Below are positions 10,761 through 21,621 of a stretch of 64,000 bases of DNA, one piece after another. The notes under the pieces are model-generated. The model was not told the origin of the DNA and ran no database searches. It was given only the letters and a program-made list of their open reading frames with translations. Positions within the stretch are counted from its first letter, which is position 1, and each line of letters begins with the position of its first letter. The stretch comes from Sphagnum magellanicum (lineage: Eukaryota; Streptophyta; Sphagnopsida; Sphagnales; Sphagnaceae), in NCBI GenBank assembly GCA_021904315.1, contig CM038922.1, positions 5,183,347 through 5,247,346 of the forward strand, written 5' to 3'. The position numbers and the translations under genes are program-made.

Positions 10761-10920
10761 CTCGTCAATTTAAGCGTGACAACGGGTGGATATTCAAGTA
10801 GTTAATTTAGGCGCGATGGTGAGCAAACATTTATGTAGTTAATTTAAGTGCGACGGCGGGCGAACATTTAGGTAGTTAATTTAGGCGCAACGGCAGGCAG
10901 ACATTTAGGTAATTTAGGCG
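10761..10920. repeat. 37-bp subterminal tandem repeats of the hAT element
   Basis: The unit GTAGTTAATTTAGGCGC... starts at 10798, 10835, 10872 and, shortened, 10909, an exact 37-bp period. A degraded copy lies just upstream. They stand between the right terminal repeat and the transposase start, so they could be transposase-binding sites or promoter elements. Confidence 0.85.
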
Positions 10921-10955
10921 GCACGGCCTCTGATCGCCTATTTTACGCATGCCTG

Positions 10956-10963
10956 GTCATAGG
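10956..10963. repeat. right 8-bp target-site duplication of the hAT element
   Basis: GTCATAGG, identical to 8290-8297. Confidence 0.9.
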
Positions 10964-12457
10964 GGTTTGGATAGATGAATTGTATGCTTAAAAGGAATGT
11001 TAGTGATGGGTTAACCCTTGAATGATAAATTGATAACCATAAGTGTGGCAAAAAAATTTAGGTGGAAGTTGTGCGCGTGTTGGGGAAATGGGGTTAAATT
11101 AAAGGGTTTGATCATGAACAATTGTAAAGGCTAATAAAATGGAAGGGACAAAAGGTTTTACATGTGCATTATCAAAGGGGTTTGGGAAAATGTAAGGTTG
11201 GGGCCCCACATTCATATAAAAGGCTAAGGGCCGATAGAGGGAATTAGTAGGTGGTGTGTGGTTTGTTAAAAAAATAGGGGGAACTAGTGGGTGGTCCATG
11301 GTTTGCATAGGAGATGGGGTGGAGGATAGGTTGTGATGGCACGTGAAAGGGGAAATAGGTTATGGGAATTACGAAGTTTGATAAGACATGATGAACTAGG
11401 GAACATGGGATGTTTGGTGCCCATGAAGCAGGAGGTTTATTGGGAGCACAAGCCCACTTTCTAAAGACTACCTACTGCTACAAAATAATCTTAAGTTTAT
11501 AGAGCCAATCACACAAAACAAAGCGGATCAAAAATAAAAAAGATAAAAAATTGCCTAAGGTTCCCTAAGTAGGGTGTTATGCCAATGCCAAACCCTAACT
11601 TTGCCATAATCTTGGATATCATCATCACTATTCTATTGGGTTCAACACAACCTATACACCTAATACGAAAATATTACAATCCTCATTCCATTTCCCTAGT
11701 CCTATAGACTTGAGACAAGCAATAGTGCACTTTTTTTTTTTAAAAACCACTTTAGTGGAGTGGTTACTCTTTTTACAAGAAACCTAGTCCACTTCAATGC
11801 CTATTAACATGAAAGTTTCAAGCGATACCTAACTTATATCCTAGTTTATTCCAAATAAAGCCCCTTACAAAGTGTCAAAGGGTGGTGAAGACATACTCAG
11901 TTATGCCCTAGACCGGTCCAATTGTTGTGGCATTGCAGAACTTGTAATGCCCTCCAACCATAGCTAGCATACGTCATTCCACTTTACACTTTGTGGACAC
12001 GCATAGGCACGAAGTTGGCTTCACAATTCAGCAGCGCTCGAGAATCTCTACGACAAGCCAGACACGCTTCACAAGAAGGTTGCACTCCCTGTCCCGTTGA
12101 GTCAAGATAGTTTTATGATGCAGGTTCATATTAAGGTCCCAGTGCCAAGCTGCAATGTAAAGCAGACAAACCAATCGAAAGCGCACGATGGACACTATAA
12201 AACCTTTTAAAAAACCCTACTGGGAACCACATTCGGACGGGGCACATGTGGTAGGTGCCTAAATCTCCTTGTCGATGATCATCAATGCGGCAACATCAAA
12301 AAATTGGAAAAAAAAAACCCTGCTCCCCTGTGTCACAGCTGCCTATCCATTTTGATAGCGACCTACTAGTTAGCACAAGATACCACCCTGAGCTATCATT
12401 GGCCCATGACTCCACAACCATTCACTGCTTGGATGAAGATTGCATAATCGCTCTCTG
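10964..12457. other. no recognisable gene
   Basis: AT-rich sequence with short random ORFs only. No protein family, RNA gene or clear repeat was recognised. Confidence 0.6.
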
Positions 12458-12655
12458 CATGGATGAAAAGAGGCTATCTCAATTCTCACAAGGGAAGGTT
12501 ATGTCGAGTAACTGGTGAGAGCATGCAGGTTTGCCATGAATAGTCTTTGCGCCGGGTATGAATGAAAAGAGGGCGTCTCAATTCTCACAAGAGATAGTTA
12601 TCTCCAGTAACTGGTGAGGGCATGCAGATTTACCATGAATAGTCTTGGCACCCTC
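12458..12655. repeat. two-copy tandem repeat, period 99 bp
   Basis: Copies share ATGAAAAGAGG, TCTCAATTCTCACAAG, AGTAACTGGTGAG, GCATGCAG and ACCATGAATAGTCTT. The match starts at 12463 and 12562. Confidence 0.85.
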
Positions 12656-13501
12656 CTGCCTTGACTATTTGTGGTAACCTGCTTGCTCTCACTGGTTACC
12701 CAGTCCATATTGCTTCAGCATAATTCAGTAGCTCTGCCTCTTGTGGCAAGTTCAAACTAGCAACCATTTCCATGAAGTCCCCAAAAATGAACTAATGGCT
12801 CACAGTAATACCTTGCAAACATTCCTCAAAATGTGGGATCAAATGAAAACTACATTGTTCCATAATTTCCCCCTTACAGGAAGAGCCAATAAATCTTTTT
12901 TATCTTCGAGTAAAACCCCAGATTTGGCATCCTCCCCAGTTGCCTGCTGGAGGTCTGTGGTATAAGATGTCAGTCATTGTAGGGTAGAAACTTATGTGCG
13001 ATGCAAGCTACAAGAATGTCTCCATGGCTCATTTCCACTTTCTTGCAATCCATGGAACTTTTGCTAGTAATAAGATATGTGACAAGCTTTTTAAAATCCT
13101 GACCCTACACAAAAGAGAGAATCAAAATACAGAGTGAATGAGAGGCATAAAGTGCAAGAGCCCAAAACTGAGGGTCATTGCTGCTGTCAAGATTACAAGC
13201 AAAAGCCATCTCTCCCATCATAATCATCAGCAAGACTAGGGAGAAAGTAACTAGTCTTGACTGTACAAATTAGACATCCCTGCATAACATACCAACTCTC
13301 CAAGGAAATTGAATAACACCCTTTTGTTGAGGAGAAACCCATGCAGATGCAGATGAGTAGTGTTTAATGAACTCAAGGGTGGTCAGATGTGTGAGTACCA
13401 CTGGATTATTCATTCTTCATGGTCTCAAACACATCAACATTGATCATGGATTGAAAAATTGTATGACCTAATTTTGGCTTGGATGCACAAACTGTCTCTC
13501 C
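12656..13501. other. no recognisable gene
   Basis: Sequence downstream of the candidate minus-strand gene at 13502-14600. Part may be its 3' untranslated region. Nothing else was recognised. Confidence 0.5.
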
Positions 13502-14600
13502 TTATGGGTCAAATGCCTCTGGTGGAGGGGGTATGAGAGTGACACCTTGTGTGTCAAGTAATCTCACAAGTACAAGATAAGCAACTCCCAGCAACACGGC
13601 TACTGCCCCTGTTACTACAGCTGTTGCCTGACCTCTCTCTTGTGCTGCCTTGGTTGCACAGCACAAATCAAACCACCATTTTCAACAAGAAAGAGAGAAT
13701 GACAGATTTTATCAAAGGACATGTCAAGAAATGTCATATTCACGCTACCAACAGAATTTCCTTAAGAACTCTTCCACATTCCCTCTCTCAATTATGTGGG
13801 GGAAACACAATTCTGTCATGGAAAAAAACACATTGTGTTCTGCATGTGGGGATAATATTCTCAACAAAAAGTTCACATTCTCCTTTAGATATCTTATTTC
13901 AGTTCAACAGAAGAGCACTCAGAGAAGATCCACAATGAAGGATAGACAGGATTCTACTCTTGAGTATCTTTTAGGGACTGTGCCTGTTTTTCAGAGCTGT
14001 ACACTTTCTTGACCTCTGTAATGAGTTCAACATGGTGGTCACGTGAATTTTCCCCTGAAGAATTGGAAGCCCTCAGGTTACTGCAATTCAAATGACCTAC
14101 TGAAGCTGACAACTCTGCTTCTAACCAGTGGCATAGAGCATGCAATAGAGAGATTTGCAAACCCAAGCAATCGCAAAGCGGCCATGAACACTATGTACTT
14201 GGCCATGGCCCTGACTCTTCAATGCAGATTTGAGGGTCAGAACTTTTTACCTCGAGCCCTTTTATCACTGACAGTGGGCAGAGCTACTGGATGCTTCTGG
14301 GTTGTCATTGCTGTCATTACTGCTCACAGTCCCCTCGTCATCTTCAATGGCTCCTAGACGTGTCCTCCACTTCCTTGCCCATTCGAATAAAACTGGCGAG
14401 GGCTGACGATGGACTTCGCTGAGCCTTGTACTCTCCCTCCTCGCCCATTGCAACAAAACCAGAGAGGGCTTGTTAAGCTTCCGTGCCGTGCCTGCAAAGT
14501 GACGCTGAATTGGCGACAAATGCTCACGTGACAAAATGGGAAGAACCTTGGGTGCATATACCATTGCCAGCACCACCATAGCTACACACTCCAAAACCAA
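13502..14600 (-). CDS. candidate two-exon gene for a small membrane protein
   Basis: Proposed exon 1 runs 14600 down to 14328 (91 codons), ending at a good donor (ACT|GTGAGC, phase 0). It starts MVLECVAMVVLAMVYAPK, a hydrophobic N-terminus, then a basic region (RRESTRL, RKWRTRL) and AIEDDEGT. Proposed exon 2 runs 13648 to 13502 after an AG acceptor and encodes AAQERGQATAVV, a membrane segment VLLGVAYLVLVRLL, and a tail GVTLIPPPPEAFDP with a stop. The tail looks like a conserved plant C-terminus, but I cannot name the protein. The splice model is inferred from phase compatibility only. An unspliced reading of exon 1 would end at 14265. It is oriented divergently from the duplicated fragment at 14680. 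Confidence 0.4.
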
Positions 14601-14679
14601 TCAATCAATCAATGGGCAGTTGCCACTTGCAACCTCCCATTCTGGACTCATCTGCTCCTCATTCCTTTCTCCACTCTCG

Positions 14680-15468
14680 ACCATAACGCGGGTTGGAGTA
14701 GAACCCTAATTCTGTCTCTGGGGAGATAGTTACTGGGCTTCAGTGGAACTGGCTTATTGGCTCTGCCCTTCAGGGTAGAGACATCGTGGTGCACCCAGAA
14801 ACGGGAGCCAAAGTTTGGTATATCTACTTCTAAGGTCATGTGAAGTCCACTGTAGAAACATTTTCACCATAACCGAAGGACCCAGTTGGGCTTCACAATG
14901 CTAAACCACCATATGTTTCCCATTTACTAGATGTTGAATACTTATCATCCTTATGAACATCATTTAAATGGCAGAGCCATTATGCTGCGACCCCCTTGTT
15001 CCTGCAATTGGAGAATCTTGGATGTAACCTAGTGCTCAGGGTTTGGGATGTGCATTGCGCAGATCAATGCTGCATTAGGAACTGGTGTGTTTTGATTATC
15101 CGGCCATGAGTATCTGCATGTCAAAATTAACTGCTACACCTACAGTTCTTCAGGGTGCGTCTATGGAGTCAAATTACAACGGTACTGTGCATCTAGATCT
15201 TAATTGAAAGAAGGCGACTGTAGATTCGTTGACATCTGCACTGGTTTTACACAATTCTCAGCATAGTTCAACCACAGTATGGTAGTACCTGATGACAGAC
15301 AATGCAGAGAGTCTTGAGCAAATTTTATGGAGCCCTCTTACAGGGTTTGGCTTTCGTGGTCTGACAAGTACTTAGATCTTTTGTTACAGGAGAAACTTTA
15401 CTTCTGTTACCAAGAGAGCACCAAGCTGGTCCAACATATCAGTAGGGCAGATTTTGGCCTACATGCAG
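14680..15468 (+). pseudogene. partial duplicate of the gene at 36760-38932
   Basis: Two blocks match the first intron of the gene at 36760-38932. 14693-14745 matches about 37110-37160 (shared GGGGAGATAGTTACTGGGCTTC). 14995-15468 matches 37745-38241 (shared TCTTGGATGTAACCTA, ACACAATTCTCAGCATAGTT, TTTTATGGAGCCCTCTT). The second block includes a copy of exon 2 (15390-15468, 79 bp against 81) with its acceptor TTGTTACAG, but small changes ruin the frame. The similarity ends exactly where exon 2 ends in the source gene. The first exon and last exon are absent. Beyond 15468 the DNA becomes an inverted PPR pseudogene. Confidence 0.85.
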
Positions 15469-15471
15469 CGA

Positions 15472-16412
15472 CATTTCGTCTACTGAACATCTCCTTGATC
15501 ATATTGTCTGCCTCCTGTAGATGGCCAGCACCGCCAAGAAGGTCGACCATGCAGGTGTAATGTTCCGATGTTGCAGGAATCATGTAAACTGTGAGCATGG
15601 AAACATAACAATGCATGCCTTCATCCACCAAACCTGCATGGCTACAAGCTGACAGAACACAAACAAGGTGATATCATCTGGCTGTACACCTTCTTCACAA
15701 ATCCATTCACGAATTGAAGAGCTTCCTTAGCATGCCCATGCATGGCGCATCCTCCAAGTATGGCATTCCAAGAGACCACATCGCATGCTGGCATCTTGTT
15801 GAACACTCTCCAAACATCCTCCAGGCTTCCACATTTTGCATACATGTGGACCAAGCTATTCCCCGTGCAAAGACATCTCAAGTCATCCACTTCTAATCAT
15901 CTGCTCCTGAACACACCTGCCCTCTTCAGGTGCAACTACACTGGCATATGCATTTAGCACCCCCACAAAGGTAACAGAGTTTGGTTGCACACCTTCCTGT
16001 TGCACTTTTCGAAATACTTATAGTGCCTTCTGCCCTTGCCCACATTTCACTAGTCGCAATATCATGGCAGTGCAACTGACCACATTTTTGAGATTGCATC
16101 TTGTTAAACACTCTTCAAGCATCCTCAATGATCCCACATTTTGCATACATCTCAACCAAGCTATTCCCCACAAAGACATCTGACTCAACCACTTTGAATG
16201 ATCTGTTCATTAACTTGTCTACCATCTTCAAGTGCTCTTAGACCAGCACACTGGCTAATCACCTGAACAAAAGTGAATTTGTCTGGAGTCATTCCTTGTT
16301 GTTGCATTTGTTGGAAAAGCAGCATCACCTTCTCAGGTTGCCCATGCTTCACATATTTCGAAAGCTTCTTATTCCATGCAAAACTGTTCACTTGCACTGT
16401 GTGTGGTGCCAT
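15472..16412 (-). pseudogene. PPR (PLS-class) protein pseudogene
   Basis: Minus-strand reading starts near MAPHTVQVNSFAWNKK and gives PPR repeats: KLSKYVKHGQPEKVMLLFQQ, GMTPDKFTFVQVISQCAGL, then SDVFVGNSLVEMYAKCG, VFNKMQSQ and GVQPNSVTFVGVLNA across frames, and finally GHLQEADNMIKEM of the E region. At least four frameshifts are needed. PPR proteins of this class bind organelle RNA and specify C-to-U editing or processing; this copy cannot encode one. It breaks off at the duplicated exon ending at 15468. It is an inverted relative of the copies at 17560 and 19150. Confidence 0.88.
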
Positions 16413-17559
16413 TGCAGCCACCACTGCTGCCACCCATGGTGAATTTTGTTGGTCCTTCCTGTGTCTTCTTATGTTGGAAATATGGGTGCCTTTTGTTTGG
16501 CTACAACTGGAGATCCAGATCGAACTGATCAGCCATGTAATCTCCACATCCTAGGCATAAATGTGATCATAAGAACAGACCAGCTGTACTGACCTTCTCC
16601 ATCAGTGAGAGAATTTTGTCACAGCTTATTGCATCTACTTGCCTTCTCCAGCCTACGACTACTATCCCACCAGTGCAAAAGATCTTAAAAGAATTTCTGC
16701 AAAAGTTTAGACCATGGCAGGATAGCCTCCAAGAGAGAGCAACAAGATTGACACCAACCAGCACTATGGCAGCTCCATTGACATGTGAAGTGTAGCAGGA
16801 TTGATGTTACCTTCTCTGATCTGTGATCCCACCATTGTGAAGGATCCAGAAAGAATTCTTTCACTAATCCATAGTTTCTCTCACTAACCTCAAGGAACTG
16901 CAGAGAAAATTCCTTTCAAATCATGTAGAAGCCACAGAAGCCACAACAAGGTAATGCATCCTGCATGGATTCGGTCCAATCTTTCAATTACTTCAGAAGA
17001 TATCACTCAGTTCTGGTCAAGATTTTTTGGCAAACCAAATAGAAATACTGGGAAGTAGACACAGAGACAGAGCTTAACTGCCTTAACTTCTGGGTGCCAT
17101 TGGTGTTTCTATCCAGTAGCTCTTGGAAGAAGTGCAGCATACTGCAAAAGTTGTTGATGGGAGTGCAATTTCAGGTGCACCCAGACACATGCATAGCAGC
17201 AAGCTCCTTGCTGACCTCCTACTTCTCCAATATGGTGATGGAGCTGCTGCTGCTGCTTTTGTGGTCCAGAAAAGAGTTTCATCCTGCACACAGCAATTCC
17301 ACTTGCTGCACTGATGATGAAGACATCCCTGAGAGAGAAATTTACAATCACAATCATTGGTGCATAAATTTTGCACATTTTTCTTTGTTCTGAAATATGA
17401 TTGCGTATTCTGCTCAAGGCATAGAGGATTGCAAGCTGACCAGCTGGACTTGGGTTGTTGTCCTAGCTAGTATCCTGATTTCAAGCATAAGACGTTACAG
17501 GAAGCACTCTGTTTGAATAAAAGTTTGAAACCTCCATGAGTGGATGCAAGGCTGGATGT
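16413..17559. other. spacer between inverted PPR pseudogenes
   Basis: No gene was recognised. An upstream motif (CATAAGAAGACACAGGA or close variants) is shared by the flanks of the PPR copies on both sides, suggesting that the duplications included leader sequence. Confidence 0.5.
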
Positions 17560-17890
17560 AATGTCACCAGGAACTGTAAAAGTTATCAACTTTTCTTGGA
17601 ATACAAGGCTTGCAAGATATGTTAAGGCTGGGCAACATGAGAAGAGACTGGGGCTTTTTCAGCCAATGCAACAACAAAGCATGGTGTGTGATATGTTTAC
17701 TTTCATACAAGTTCTCAAATGTATGCGCTGGTGTATAAGCTCTTGAAGAGGCTGTCAGTCAGACATCTATGTGGGTAGTAGTCTCACAGAGATGTATGCC
17801 AAAGGTGTGCATAGCTGATGAACAGAGTGTTCAACAGGATGACCAAACATGATCTGATTGTTTGGAATGCCATGATGTTGGGCATGAGAG
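17560..17890 (+). pseudogene. PPR pseudogene, N-terminal fragment
   Basis: Reads MSPGTVKVINFSWNTRLARY, VKAGQHEKRLGLFQPMQQ and DMFTFIQVLK, then out of frame QSDIYVGSSLTEMYAK and VFNRMTKHDLIVWNAMML-like sequence. It corresponds to the first two PPR repeats of the copy at 19150 and is truncated after them. Confidence 0.8.
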
Positions 17891-19149
17891 ATGTTTGAAG
17901 GACTGAAGGAATGAACTATTGTCTCAAGAAATGAAAGGACTGGACCCAGACCCTGTCACCTTCCATTTCTCTGGAACTGTAGAGAGATGAAATGAGGGTT
18001 ATTTCTTCATGCATGATGCATAAGACAAGAAAGCACTCTCCACACTCAAATATGGAGCTACGGAACCAAATGAAAAGAAACTGTTCTTTATGCTTTCTCC
18101 TTTTGATATCCTTCACAAGCAAAAAAATCCAATTACTACTAAAGATTCCCAGAGGGGAAGGGAAGTGCAGTACTAAAATAGTAAGAATTGTGATCCTCAA
18201 TTTTAAAATCATATTAGTGCTTGCTCTTGACATGTCATAAATTCCACCAAAACCTACAATAGAGAGATCTGAAACTGTCAAAGCAACAAAGATATAGGCT
18301 CTCTCGGGAAAAAAAACTGCTGATACAGAACACACTTGTGGATAAATGACCAGACCTGCATCTGCTTATGTAGCTTCCTACAGAAGGCATGCTGTACTGG
18401 TTGTGAGATGGGCATTGACACAGGGAATTGCATTCTGGACTTGTTGGTTGAATGAGCATATGTTTAAGTTTGTGGTGTTGAAAGGAAGCATGTGCGAGAG
18501 ATGTCATAAAGTTCTCATCAGATGTTGTCCATGATTGACAGTGGAGGCTGAGATGATTTGTTACTGTGAAGAGCATAGATTAAAGATAGAGCCCAATTTC
18601 TCAAACTGAGAAGGTGTTGTAATCTTGTCCAAAAGTTCTTGTGTGTGTGTGAAATCACAACTCTGTTGATCAATAAAGTTTGTGTGATTGAGTATTATGG
18701 ACAATAGAGTAGTTGACAGAGTGAGGGAGGGACATGTGAGACTGAAGGGAGTGGACCATAGTGAGAACAAAGGTTTTGCTGTACCTATCATGTAACCCTC
18801 CCCATTTTGGTCACAGTGCCATTGTTTGGCAACCTGCAATTTCCAATTCCCTCAATCTGGTTGCTTCATCAATTCTTTGAGGTGGTGACAGGGCGCCATT
18901 GGCTCACCTTGAGTTGTGGCACTTAGGACACATAGTGACTTGCAGCAACTTCTCAGGGTGGAAAGTTGGGACCAACAGTAGCAGCAGGCCAGAAAGAGAC
19001 AGTTTGGTGTGACTTTTTTGCAGATCCTTCACAGTGGTGTGATTGTAGACCAGAGAAGGTGAATGCATGGTACCCAGATGTCAAGCATAAGAAGACACAG
19101 GATTTGACTTGGCTCGGGGACCAATGAATCTCCCTATGGGTGGAACCAA
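17891..19149. other. no recognisable gene
   Basis: The sequence separates two PPR pseudogenes. It contains only unconvincing ORFs on both strands. Confidence 0.5.
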
Positions 19150-21176
19150 AGCTGGCTGCCATGGCAACAGCTTTTCATGGAATAGAATGTTTGGAAAATA
19201 TGTAAAGGCTGGGCAACATGGGAAGGCAGTTGAGCTTTTCCAAGAAATACAACAAAAAAAGCATGACACCTGACAGATTCACGTTTCTTCCCATGCTCAA
19301 TGCATGTGCTAGTTTACAAGCACTTGAAGAGGGCAGGCACATTCATGAACAGATAAGTGTTTGCAAGGGTGATGTTTTTGTGGGGTGTAGCCTGGTTGAC
19401 ATGTATGCAAAATGTGGGAGCATGGAGGATGCTCAGAGCATGTTCAAAAAGATGTCATCTTGAGATGTGGTCACTCGAACCACAATGATATCAGGACATG
19501 TAAAATATGGGCAAGGACAGAAGGCACTCAAAGTATTTTGACAAATGCAACAGGAGGGTGTGCAACCAAACCCAATTACTTTTGTGGGGGTGCTCAATGC
19601 ATGTACCAAGATAGCTGCAGTTGAAGAGGGCAGGTATGCTCATGAGCTCCTCTTTCAAAGTGGGTGCCATTCAGATGTCTTTGTGGGGAGTAGCTTGGTT
19701 GACATGTATGCAGAATGTGGAAGTGTGGAGGATGCTCAGACAGTGTTCAACAAGATACCATCTCAAGATATGGTGACTTGGACTGCCATGATATTGGCAC
19801 ATGTGAACTGCATGCAAGGCATGAAGGCACTCAAAAGTATTTCAACATATGCAAGAGGGTGTGCAACCAAATTCTCTTACTTTTGTGGGGCTGCTGAATC
19901 CATGTGCCAGTGAAGTTGCACTTGAAGAGGGCAGGTGTGCTCATGACAGATCATTCAAAGTGGATGGGATTCAGATGTCTTTGTAGAGAATAGCTTGGTT
20001 GACATTAATGCCAAATGTGGGAGCATGAAGGATGCTCAGAAAGTATTCAACATGCAAGATGCCATCTCAAGATGAGGTCAGTTTAACTGCCATGATATTG
20101 GCACATGTGAACTGCAAGCAAGGGCAGAAGGCACTGGAACTCTTTCAACAAGTGCAACACAAAGGTGTCCAGTCAGATTCTGTTACTTTTGTGGGGGTGC
20201 TGAATGCATATGCCAGCCTAGTTGCACTTGAAGAGGGCAGGTGTGTTCATAAGCAGATCATTTGAAGTGGATGGGGTTCAGATGTCTCTGTGGGGAATAG
20301 CTTGGTTGACATGTATGCAATATATGGGAGAATGGACAATGCTCAGAGAGTGTTCAATAAGATGCCATTGTGTGATGTGGTCTCTTGGAATGCCCTACTT
20401 GGAGGATATGGTAATGGTAATGAAACTCTTAAACATTTTGAATGAATGTGCACAGAAGGTGTATAGCCAGATGACATCACTTTTGTTTGTCTTCTGTCAG
20501 TTTGTAGCCATGCACGTTTGGTGGATGAAGGCCTGTGCTTTTATGTTTCAATGAGCACTGTAGACATGATTTCTGCAAAATCAGAACATTACACCTGCAC
20601 AGTGGACCTTCTTGGCTGTGCTGGCCATCTATAGGAGGCAGATAATATGATCAAGGCCATGCCCTGTAAACCACTTGTGGCTGTGTGGATGGCTTTGCTC
20701 AGTACTTGCAGAATTTGTGGTAATCTGGAGATGGGGGAACATGTTGCTAAACTAGTTCTTGAGTTGGAGCCTGAAAATTCTGTAGGTTACGGACTGCTAT
20801 CAAACATCTATGCTGTTGCTCACAACAAGGATATCTGTGAGTATGTTGAACAGCAGAGAAAGGACAGAGGTGTGAAGAAAGAGCCAGTCACACCTGGATT
20901 GACGTGAATAATAAGGTGCATACATTTGTAGTAGATGATCAAGACCATCCTCAGATCACTGAAATCCATGCAGAACTGAAAAGATTGTCAGGACTCGTGC
21001 ATAATGTGGGCTATGTTCCATGTAGTAAATTTGTACTGCATGATGTGGAGGAAGAAGAAAAGGTGTTTCATTTGTGTTACCATAGTGAGAAACTGGTTAT
21101 TGCATTTGTGCTCATCAACACAGTTCCTGGTATTGCACTCTGTGCAGAATTCTATTTCTCTAACCAGTTGTCTTGA
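19150..21176 (+). pseudogene. DYW-class PPR pseudogene, long but truncated
   Basis: This is the most complete PPR copy. Repeats read, across frames, AVELFQEIQQ, SMTPDRFTFLPMLNACASLQ, EEGRHIHEQI, CSLVDMYAKCGSMEDAQSMF, then at least four more PLS blocks (VQPNPITFVGVLNACTKIAA, DVFVGSSLVDMYAECGSVED, TWTAMILAHVNC). E and E+ motifs follow at 20590-20900 (EHYTCTVDLLGCAGH, MGEHVAKLVLELEPENSVG, NIYAVAHNKDICEYVEQQRK). The DYW domain starts (VHTFVVDDQDHPQ, EEEEKVFHLCYHSEKLVIAF), retaining the zinc-binding HSE, but ends before the second metal site and the terminal DYW. At least seven stops or frameshifts are needed. Intact relatives edit organelle RNA. Confidence 0.9.
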
Positions 21177-21207
21177 TTTCCAAGAATGATCATCTACAAA
21201 TCAACAA

Positions 21208-21621
21208 TTGAATAAATACCATATGAGCTCAATTGGTCACCCTCTTAAACTAATGGTTACATCAAAGGAATAACTATTATTTCTAAAAGTTACCATAATC
21301 TATCCACTGATCAATCCACAATGATGGTGGTCCTAACCACACTTGTAGAGTGACGGTGTGGTGCTAATGATCCTAACTAATAGCAGAGTATGTAACACAG
21401 CTAGATATCAACTAGATCAGAATTAGATGAAATGAGATGTGTATTTACAAAATTCTACACCCTCCTTTACATCTCATTTTTTCATCATCTCATTTCTTCA
21501 TACCCTTAGGAATCCTCATGTTTTATTGTTGAGACCACAAATTCTAAGATTATTCCAACTATGTGAGTCTTGTGTTTTCTACCATTGGAACCTTGGTTGG
21601 ATTGTAATCAACCATTCCTAA
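21208..21621 (-). repeat. possible 3' LTR of the copia remnant
   Basis: Read on the minus strand it begins TGTTAGGAATGGTTG, a typical Ty1/copia LTR start, directly after the truncated RT, and may end at TATTTATTCA. No second LTR is available to confirm it. Confidence 0.35.

Larger units (their letters stand above)
8298..10955 (-). mobile_element. hAT DNA transposon, 2658 bp, with intact ends
   Basis: The two ends match as inverted repeats: the left end begins CAGGCATGCTTA and the right end read inward begins CAGGCATGCGTA, with CGCCTAAATTACCTAAAT shortly inside both. Perfect 8-bp duplications GTCATAGG flank it, the hallmark of hAT insertion. The transposase lies on the minus strand. G+C content is clearly higher than in the flanks. 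Subterminal repeats built on TTTAGGC/GCCTAAA occur at both ends and are likely transposase-binding sites. It sits in AT-rich DNA of no obvious function. Confidence 0.93.

Noticed and set aside
10043..10768. Start of the hAT transposase at the upstream ATG (10768)
   Set aside because: The 27 added residues run into the subterminal region and look non-conserved, while MSGKC at 10687 is followed at once by domain-like sequence.
17083..17417. Overlapping ORFs of about 100 codons on both strands
   Set aside because: They arise from a GCTGCTGCTGCTGC microsatellite in a mixed-composition spacer, and neither strand shows a recognisable domain.
17916..18335. 139-codon minus-strand ORF between PPR pseudogenes
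   Set aside because: Hydrophobic and low in recognisable motifs, with no family resemblance. It is probably a chance frame.
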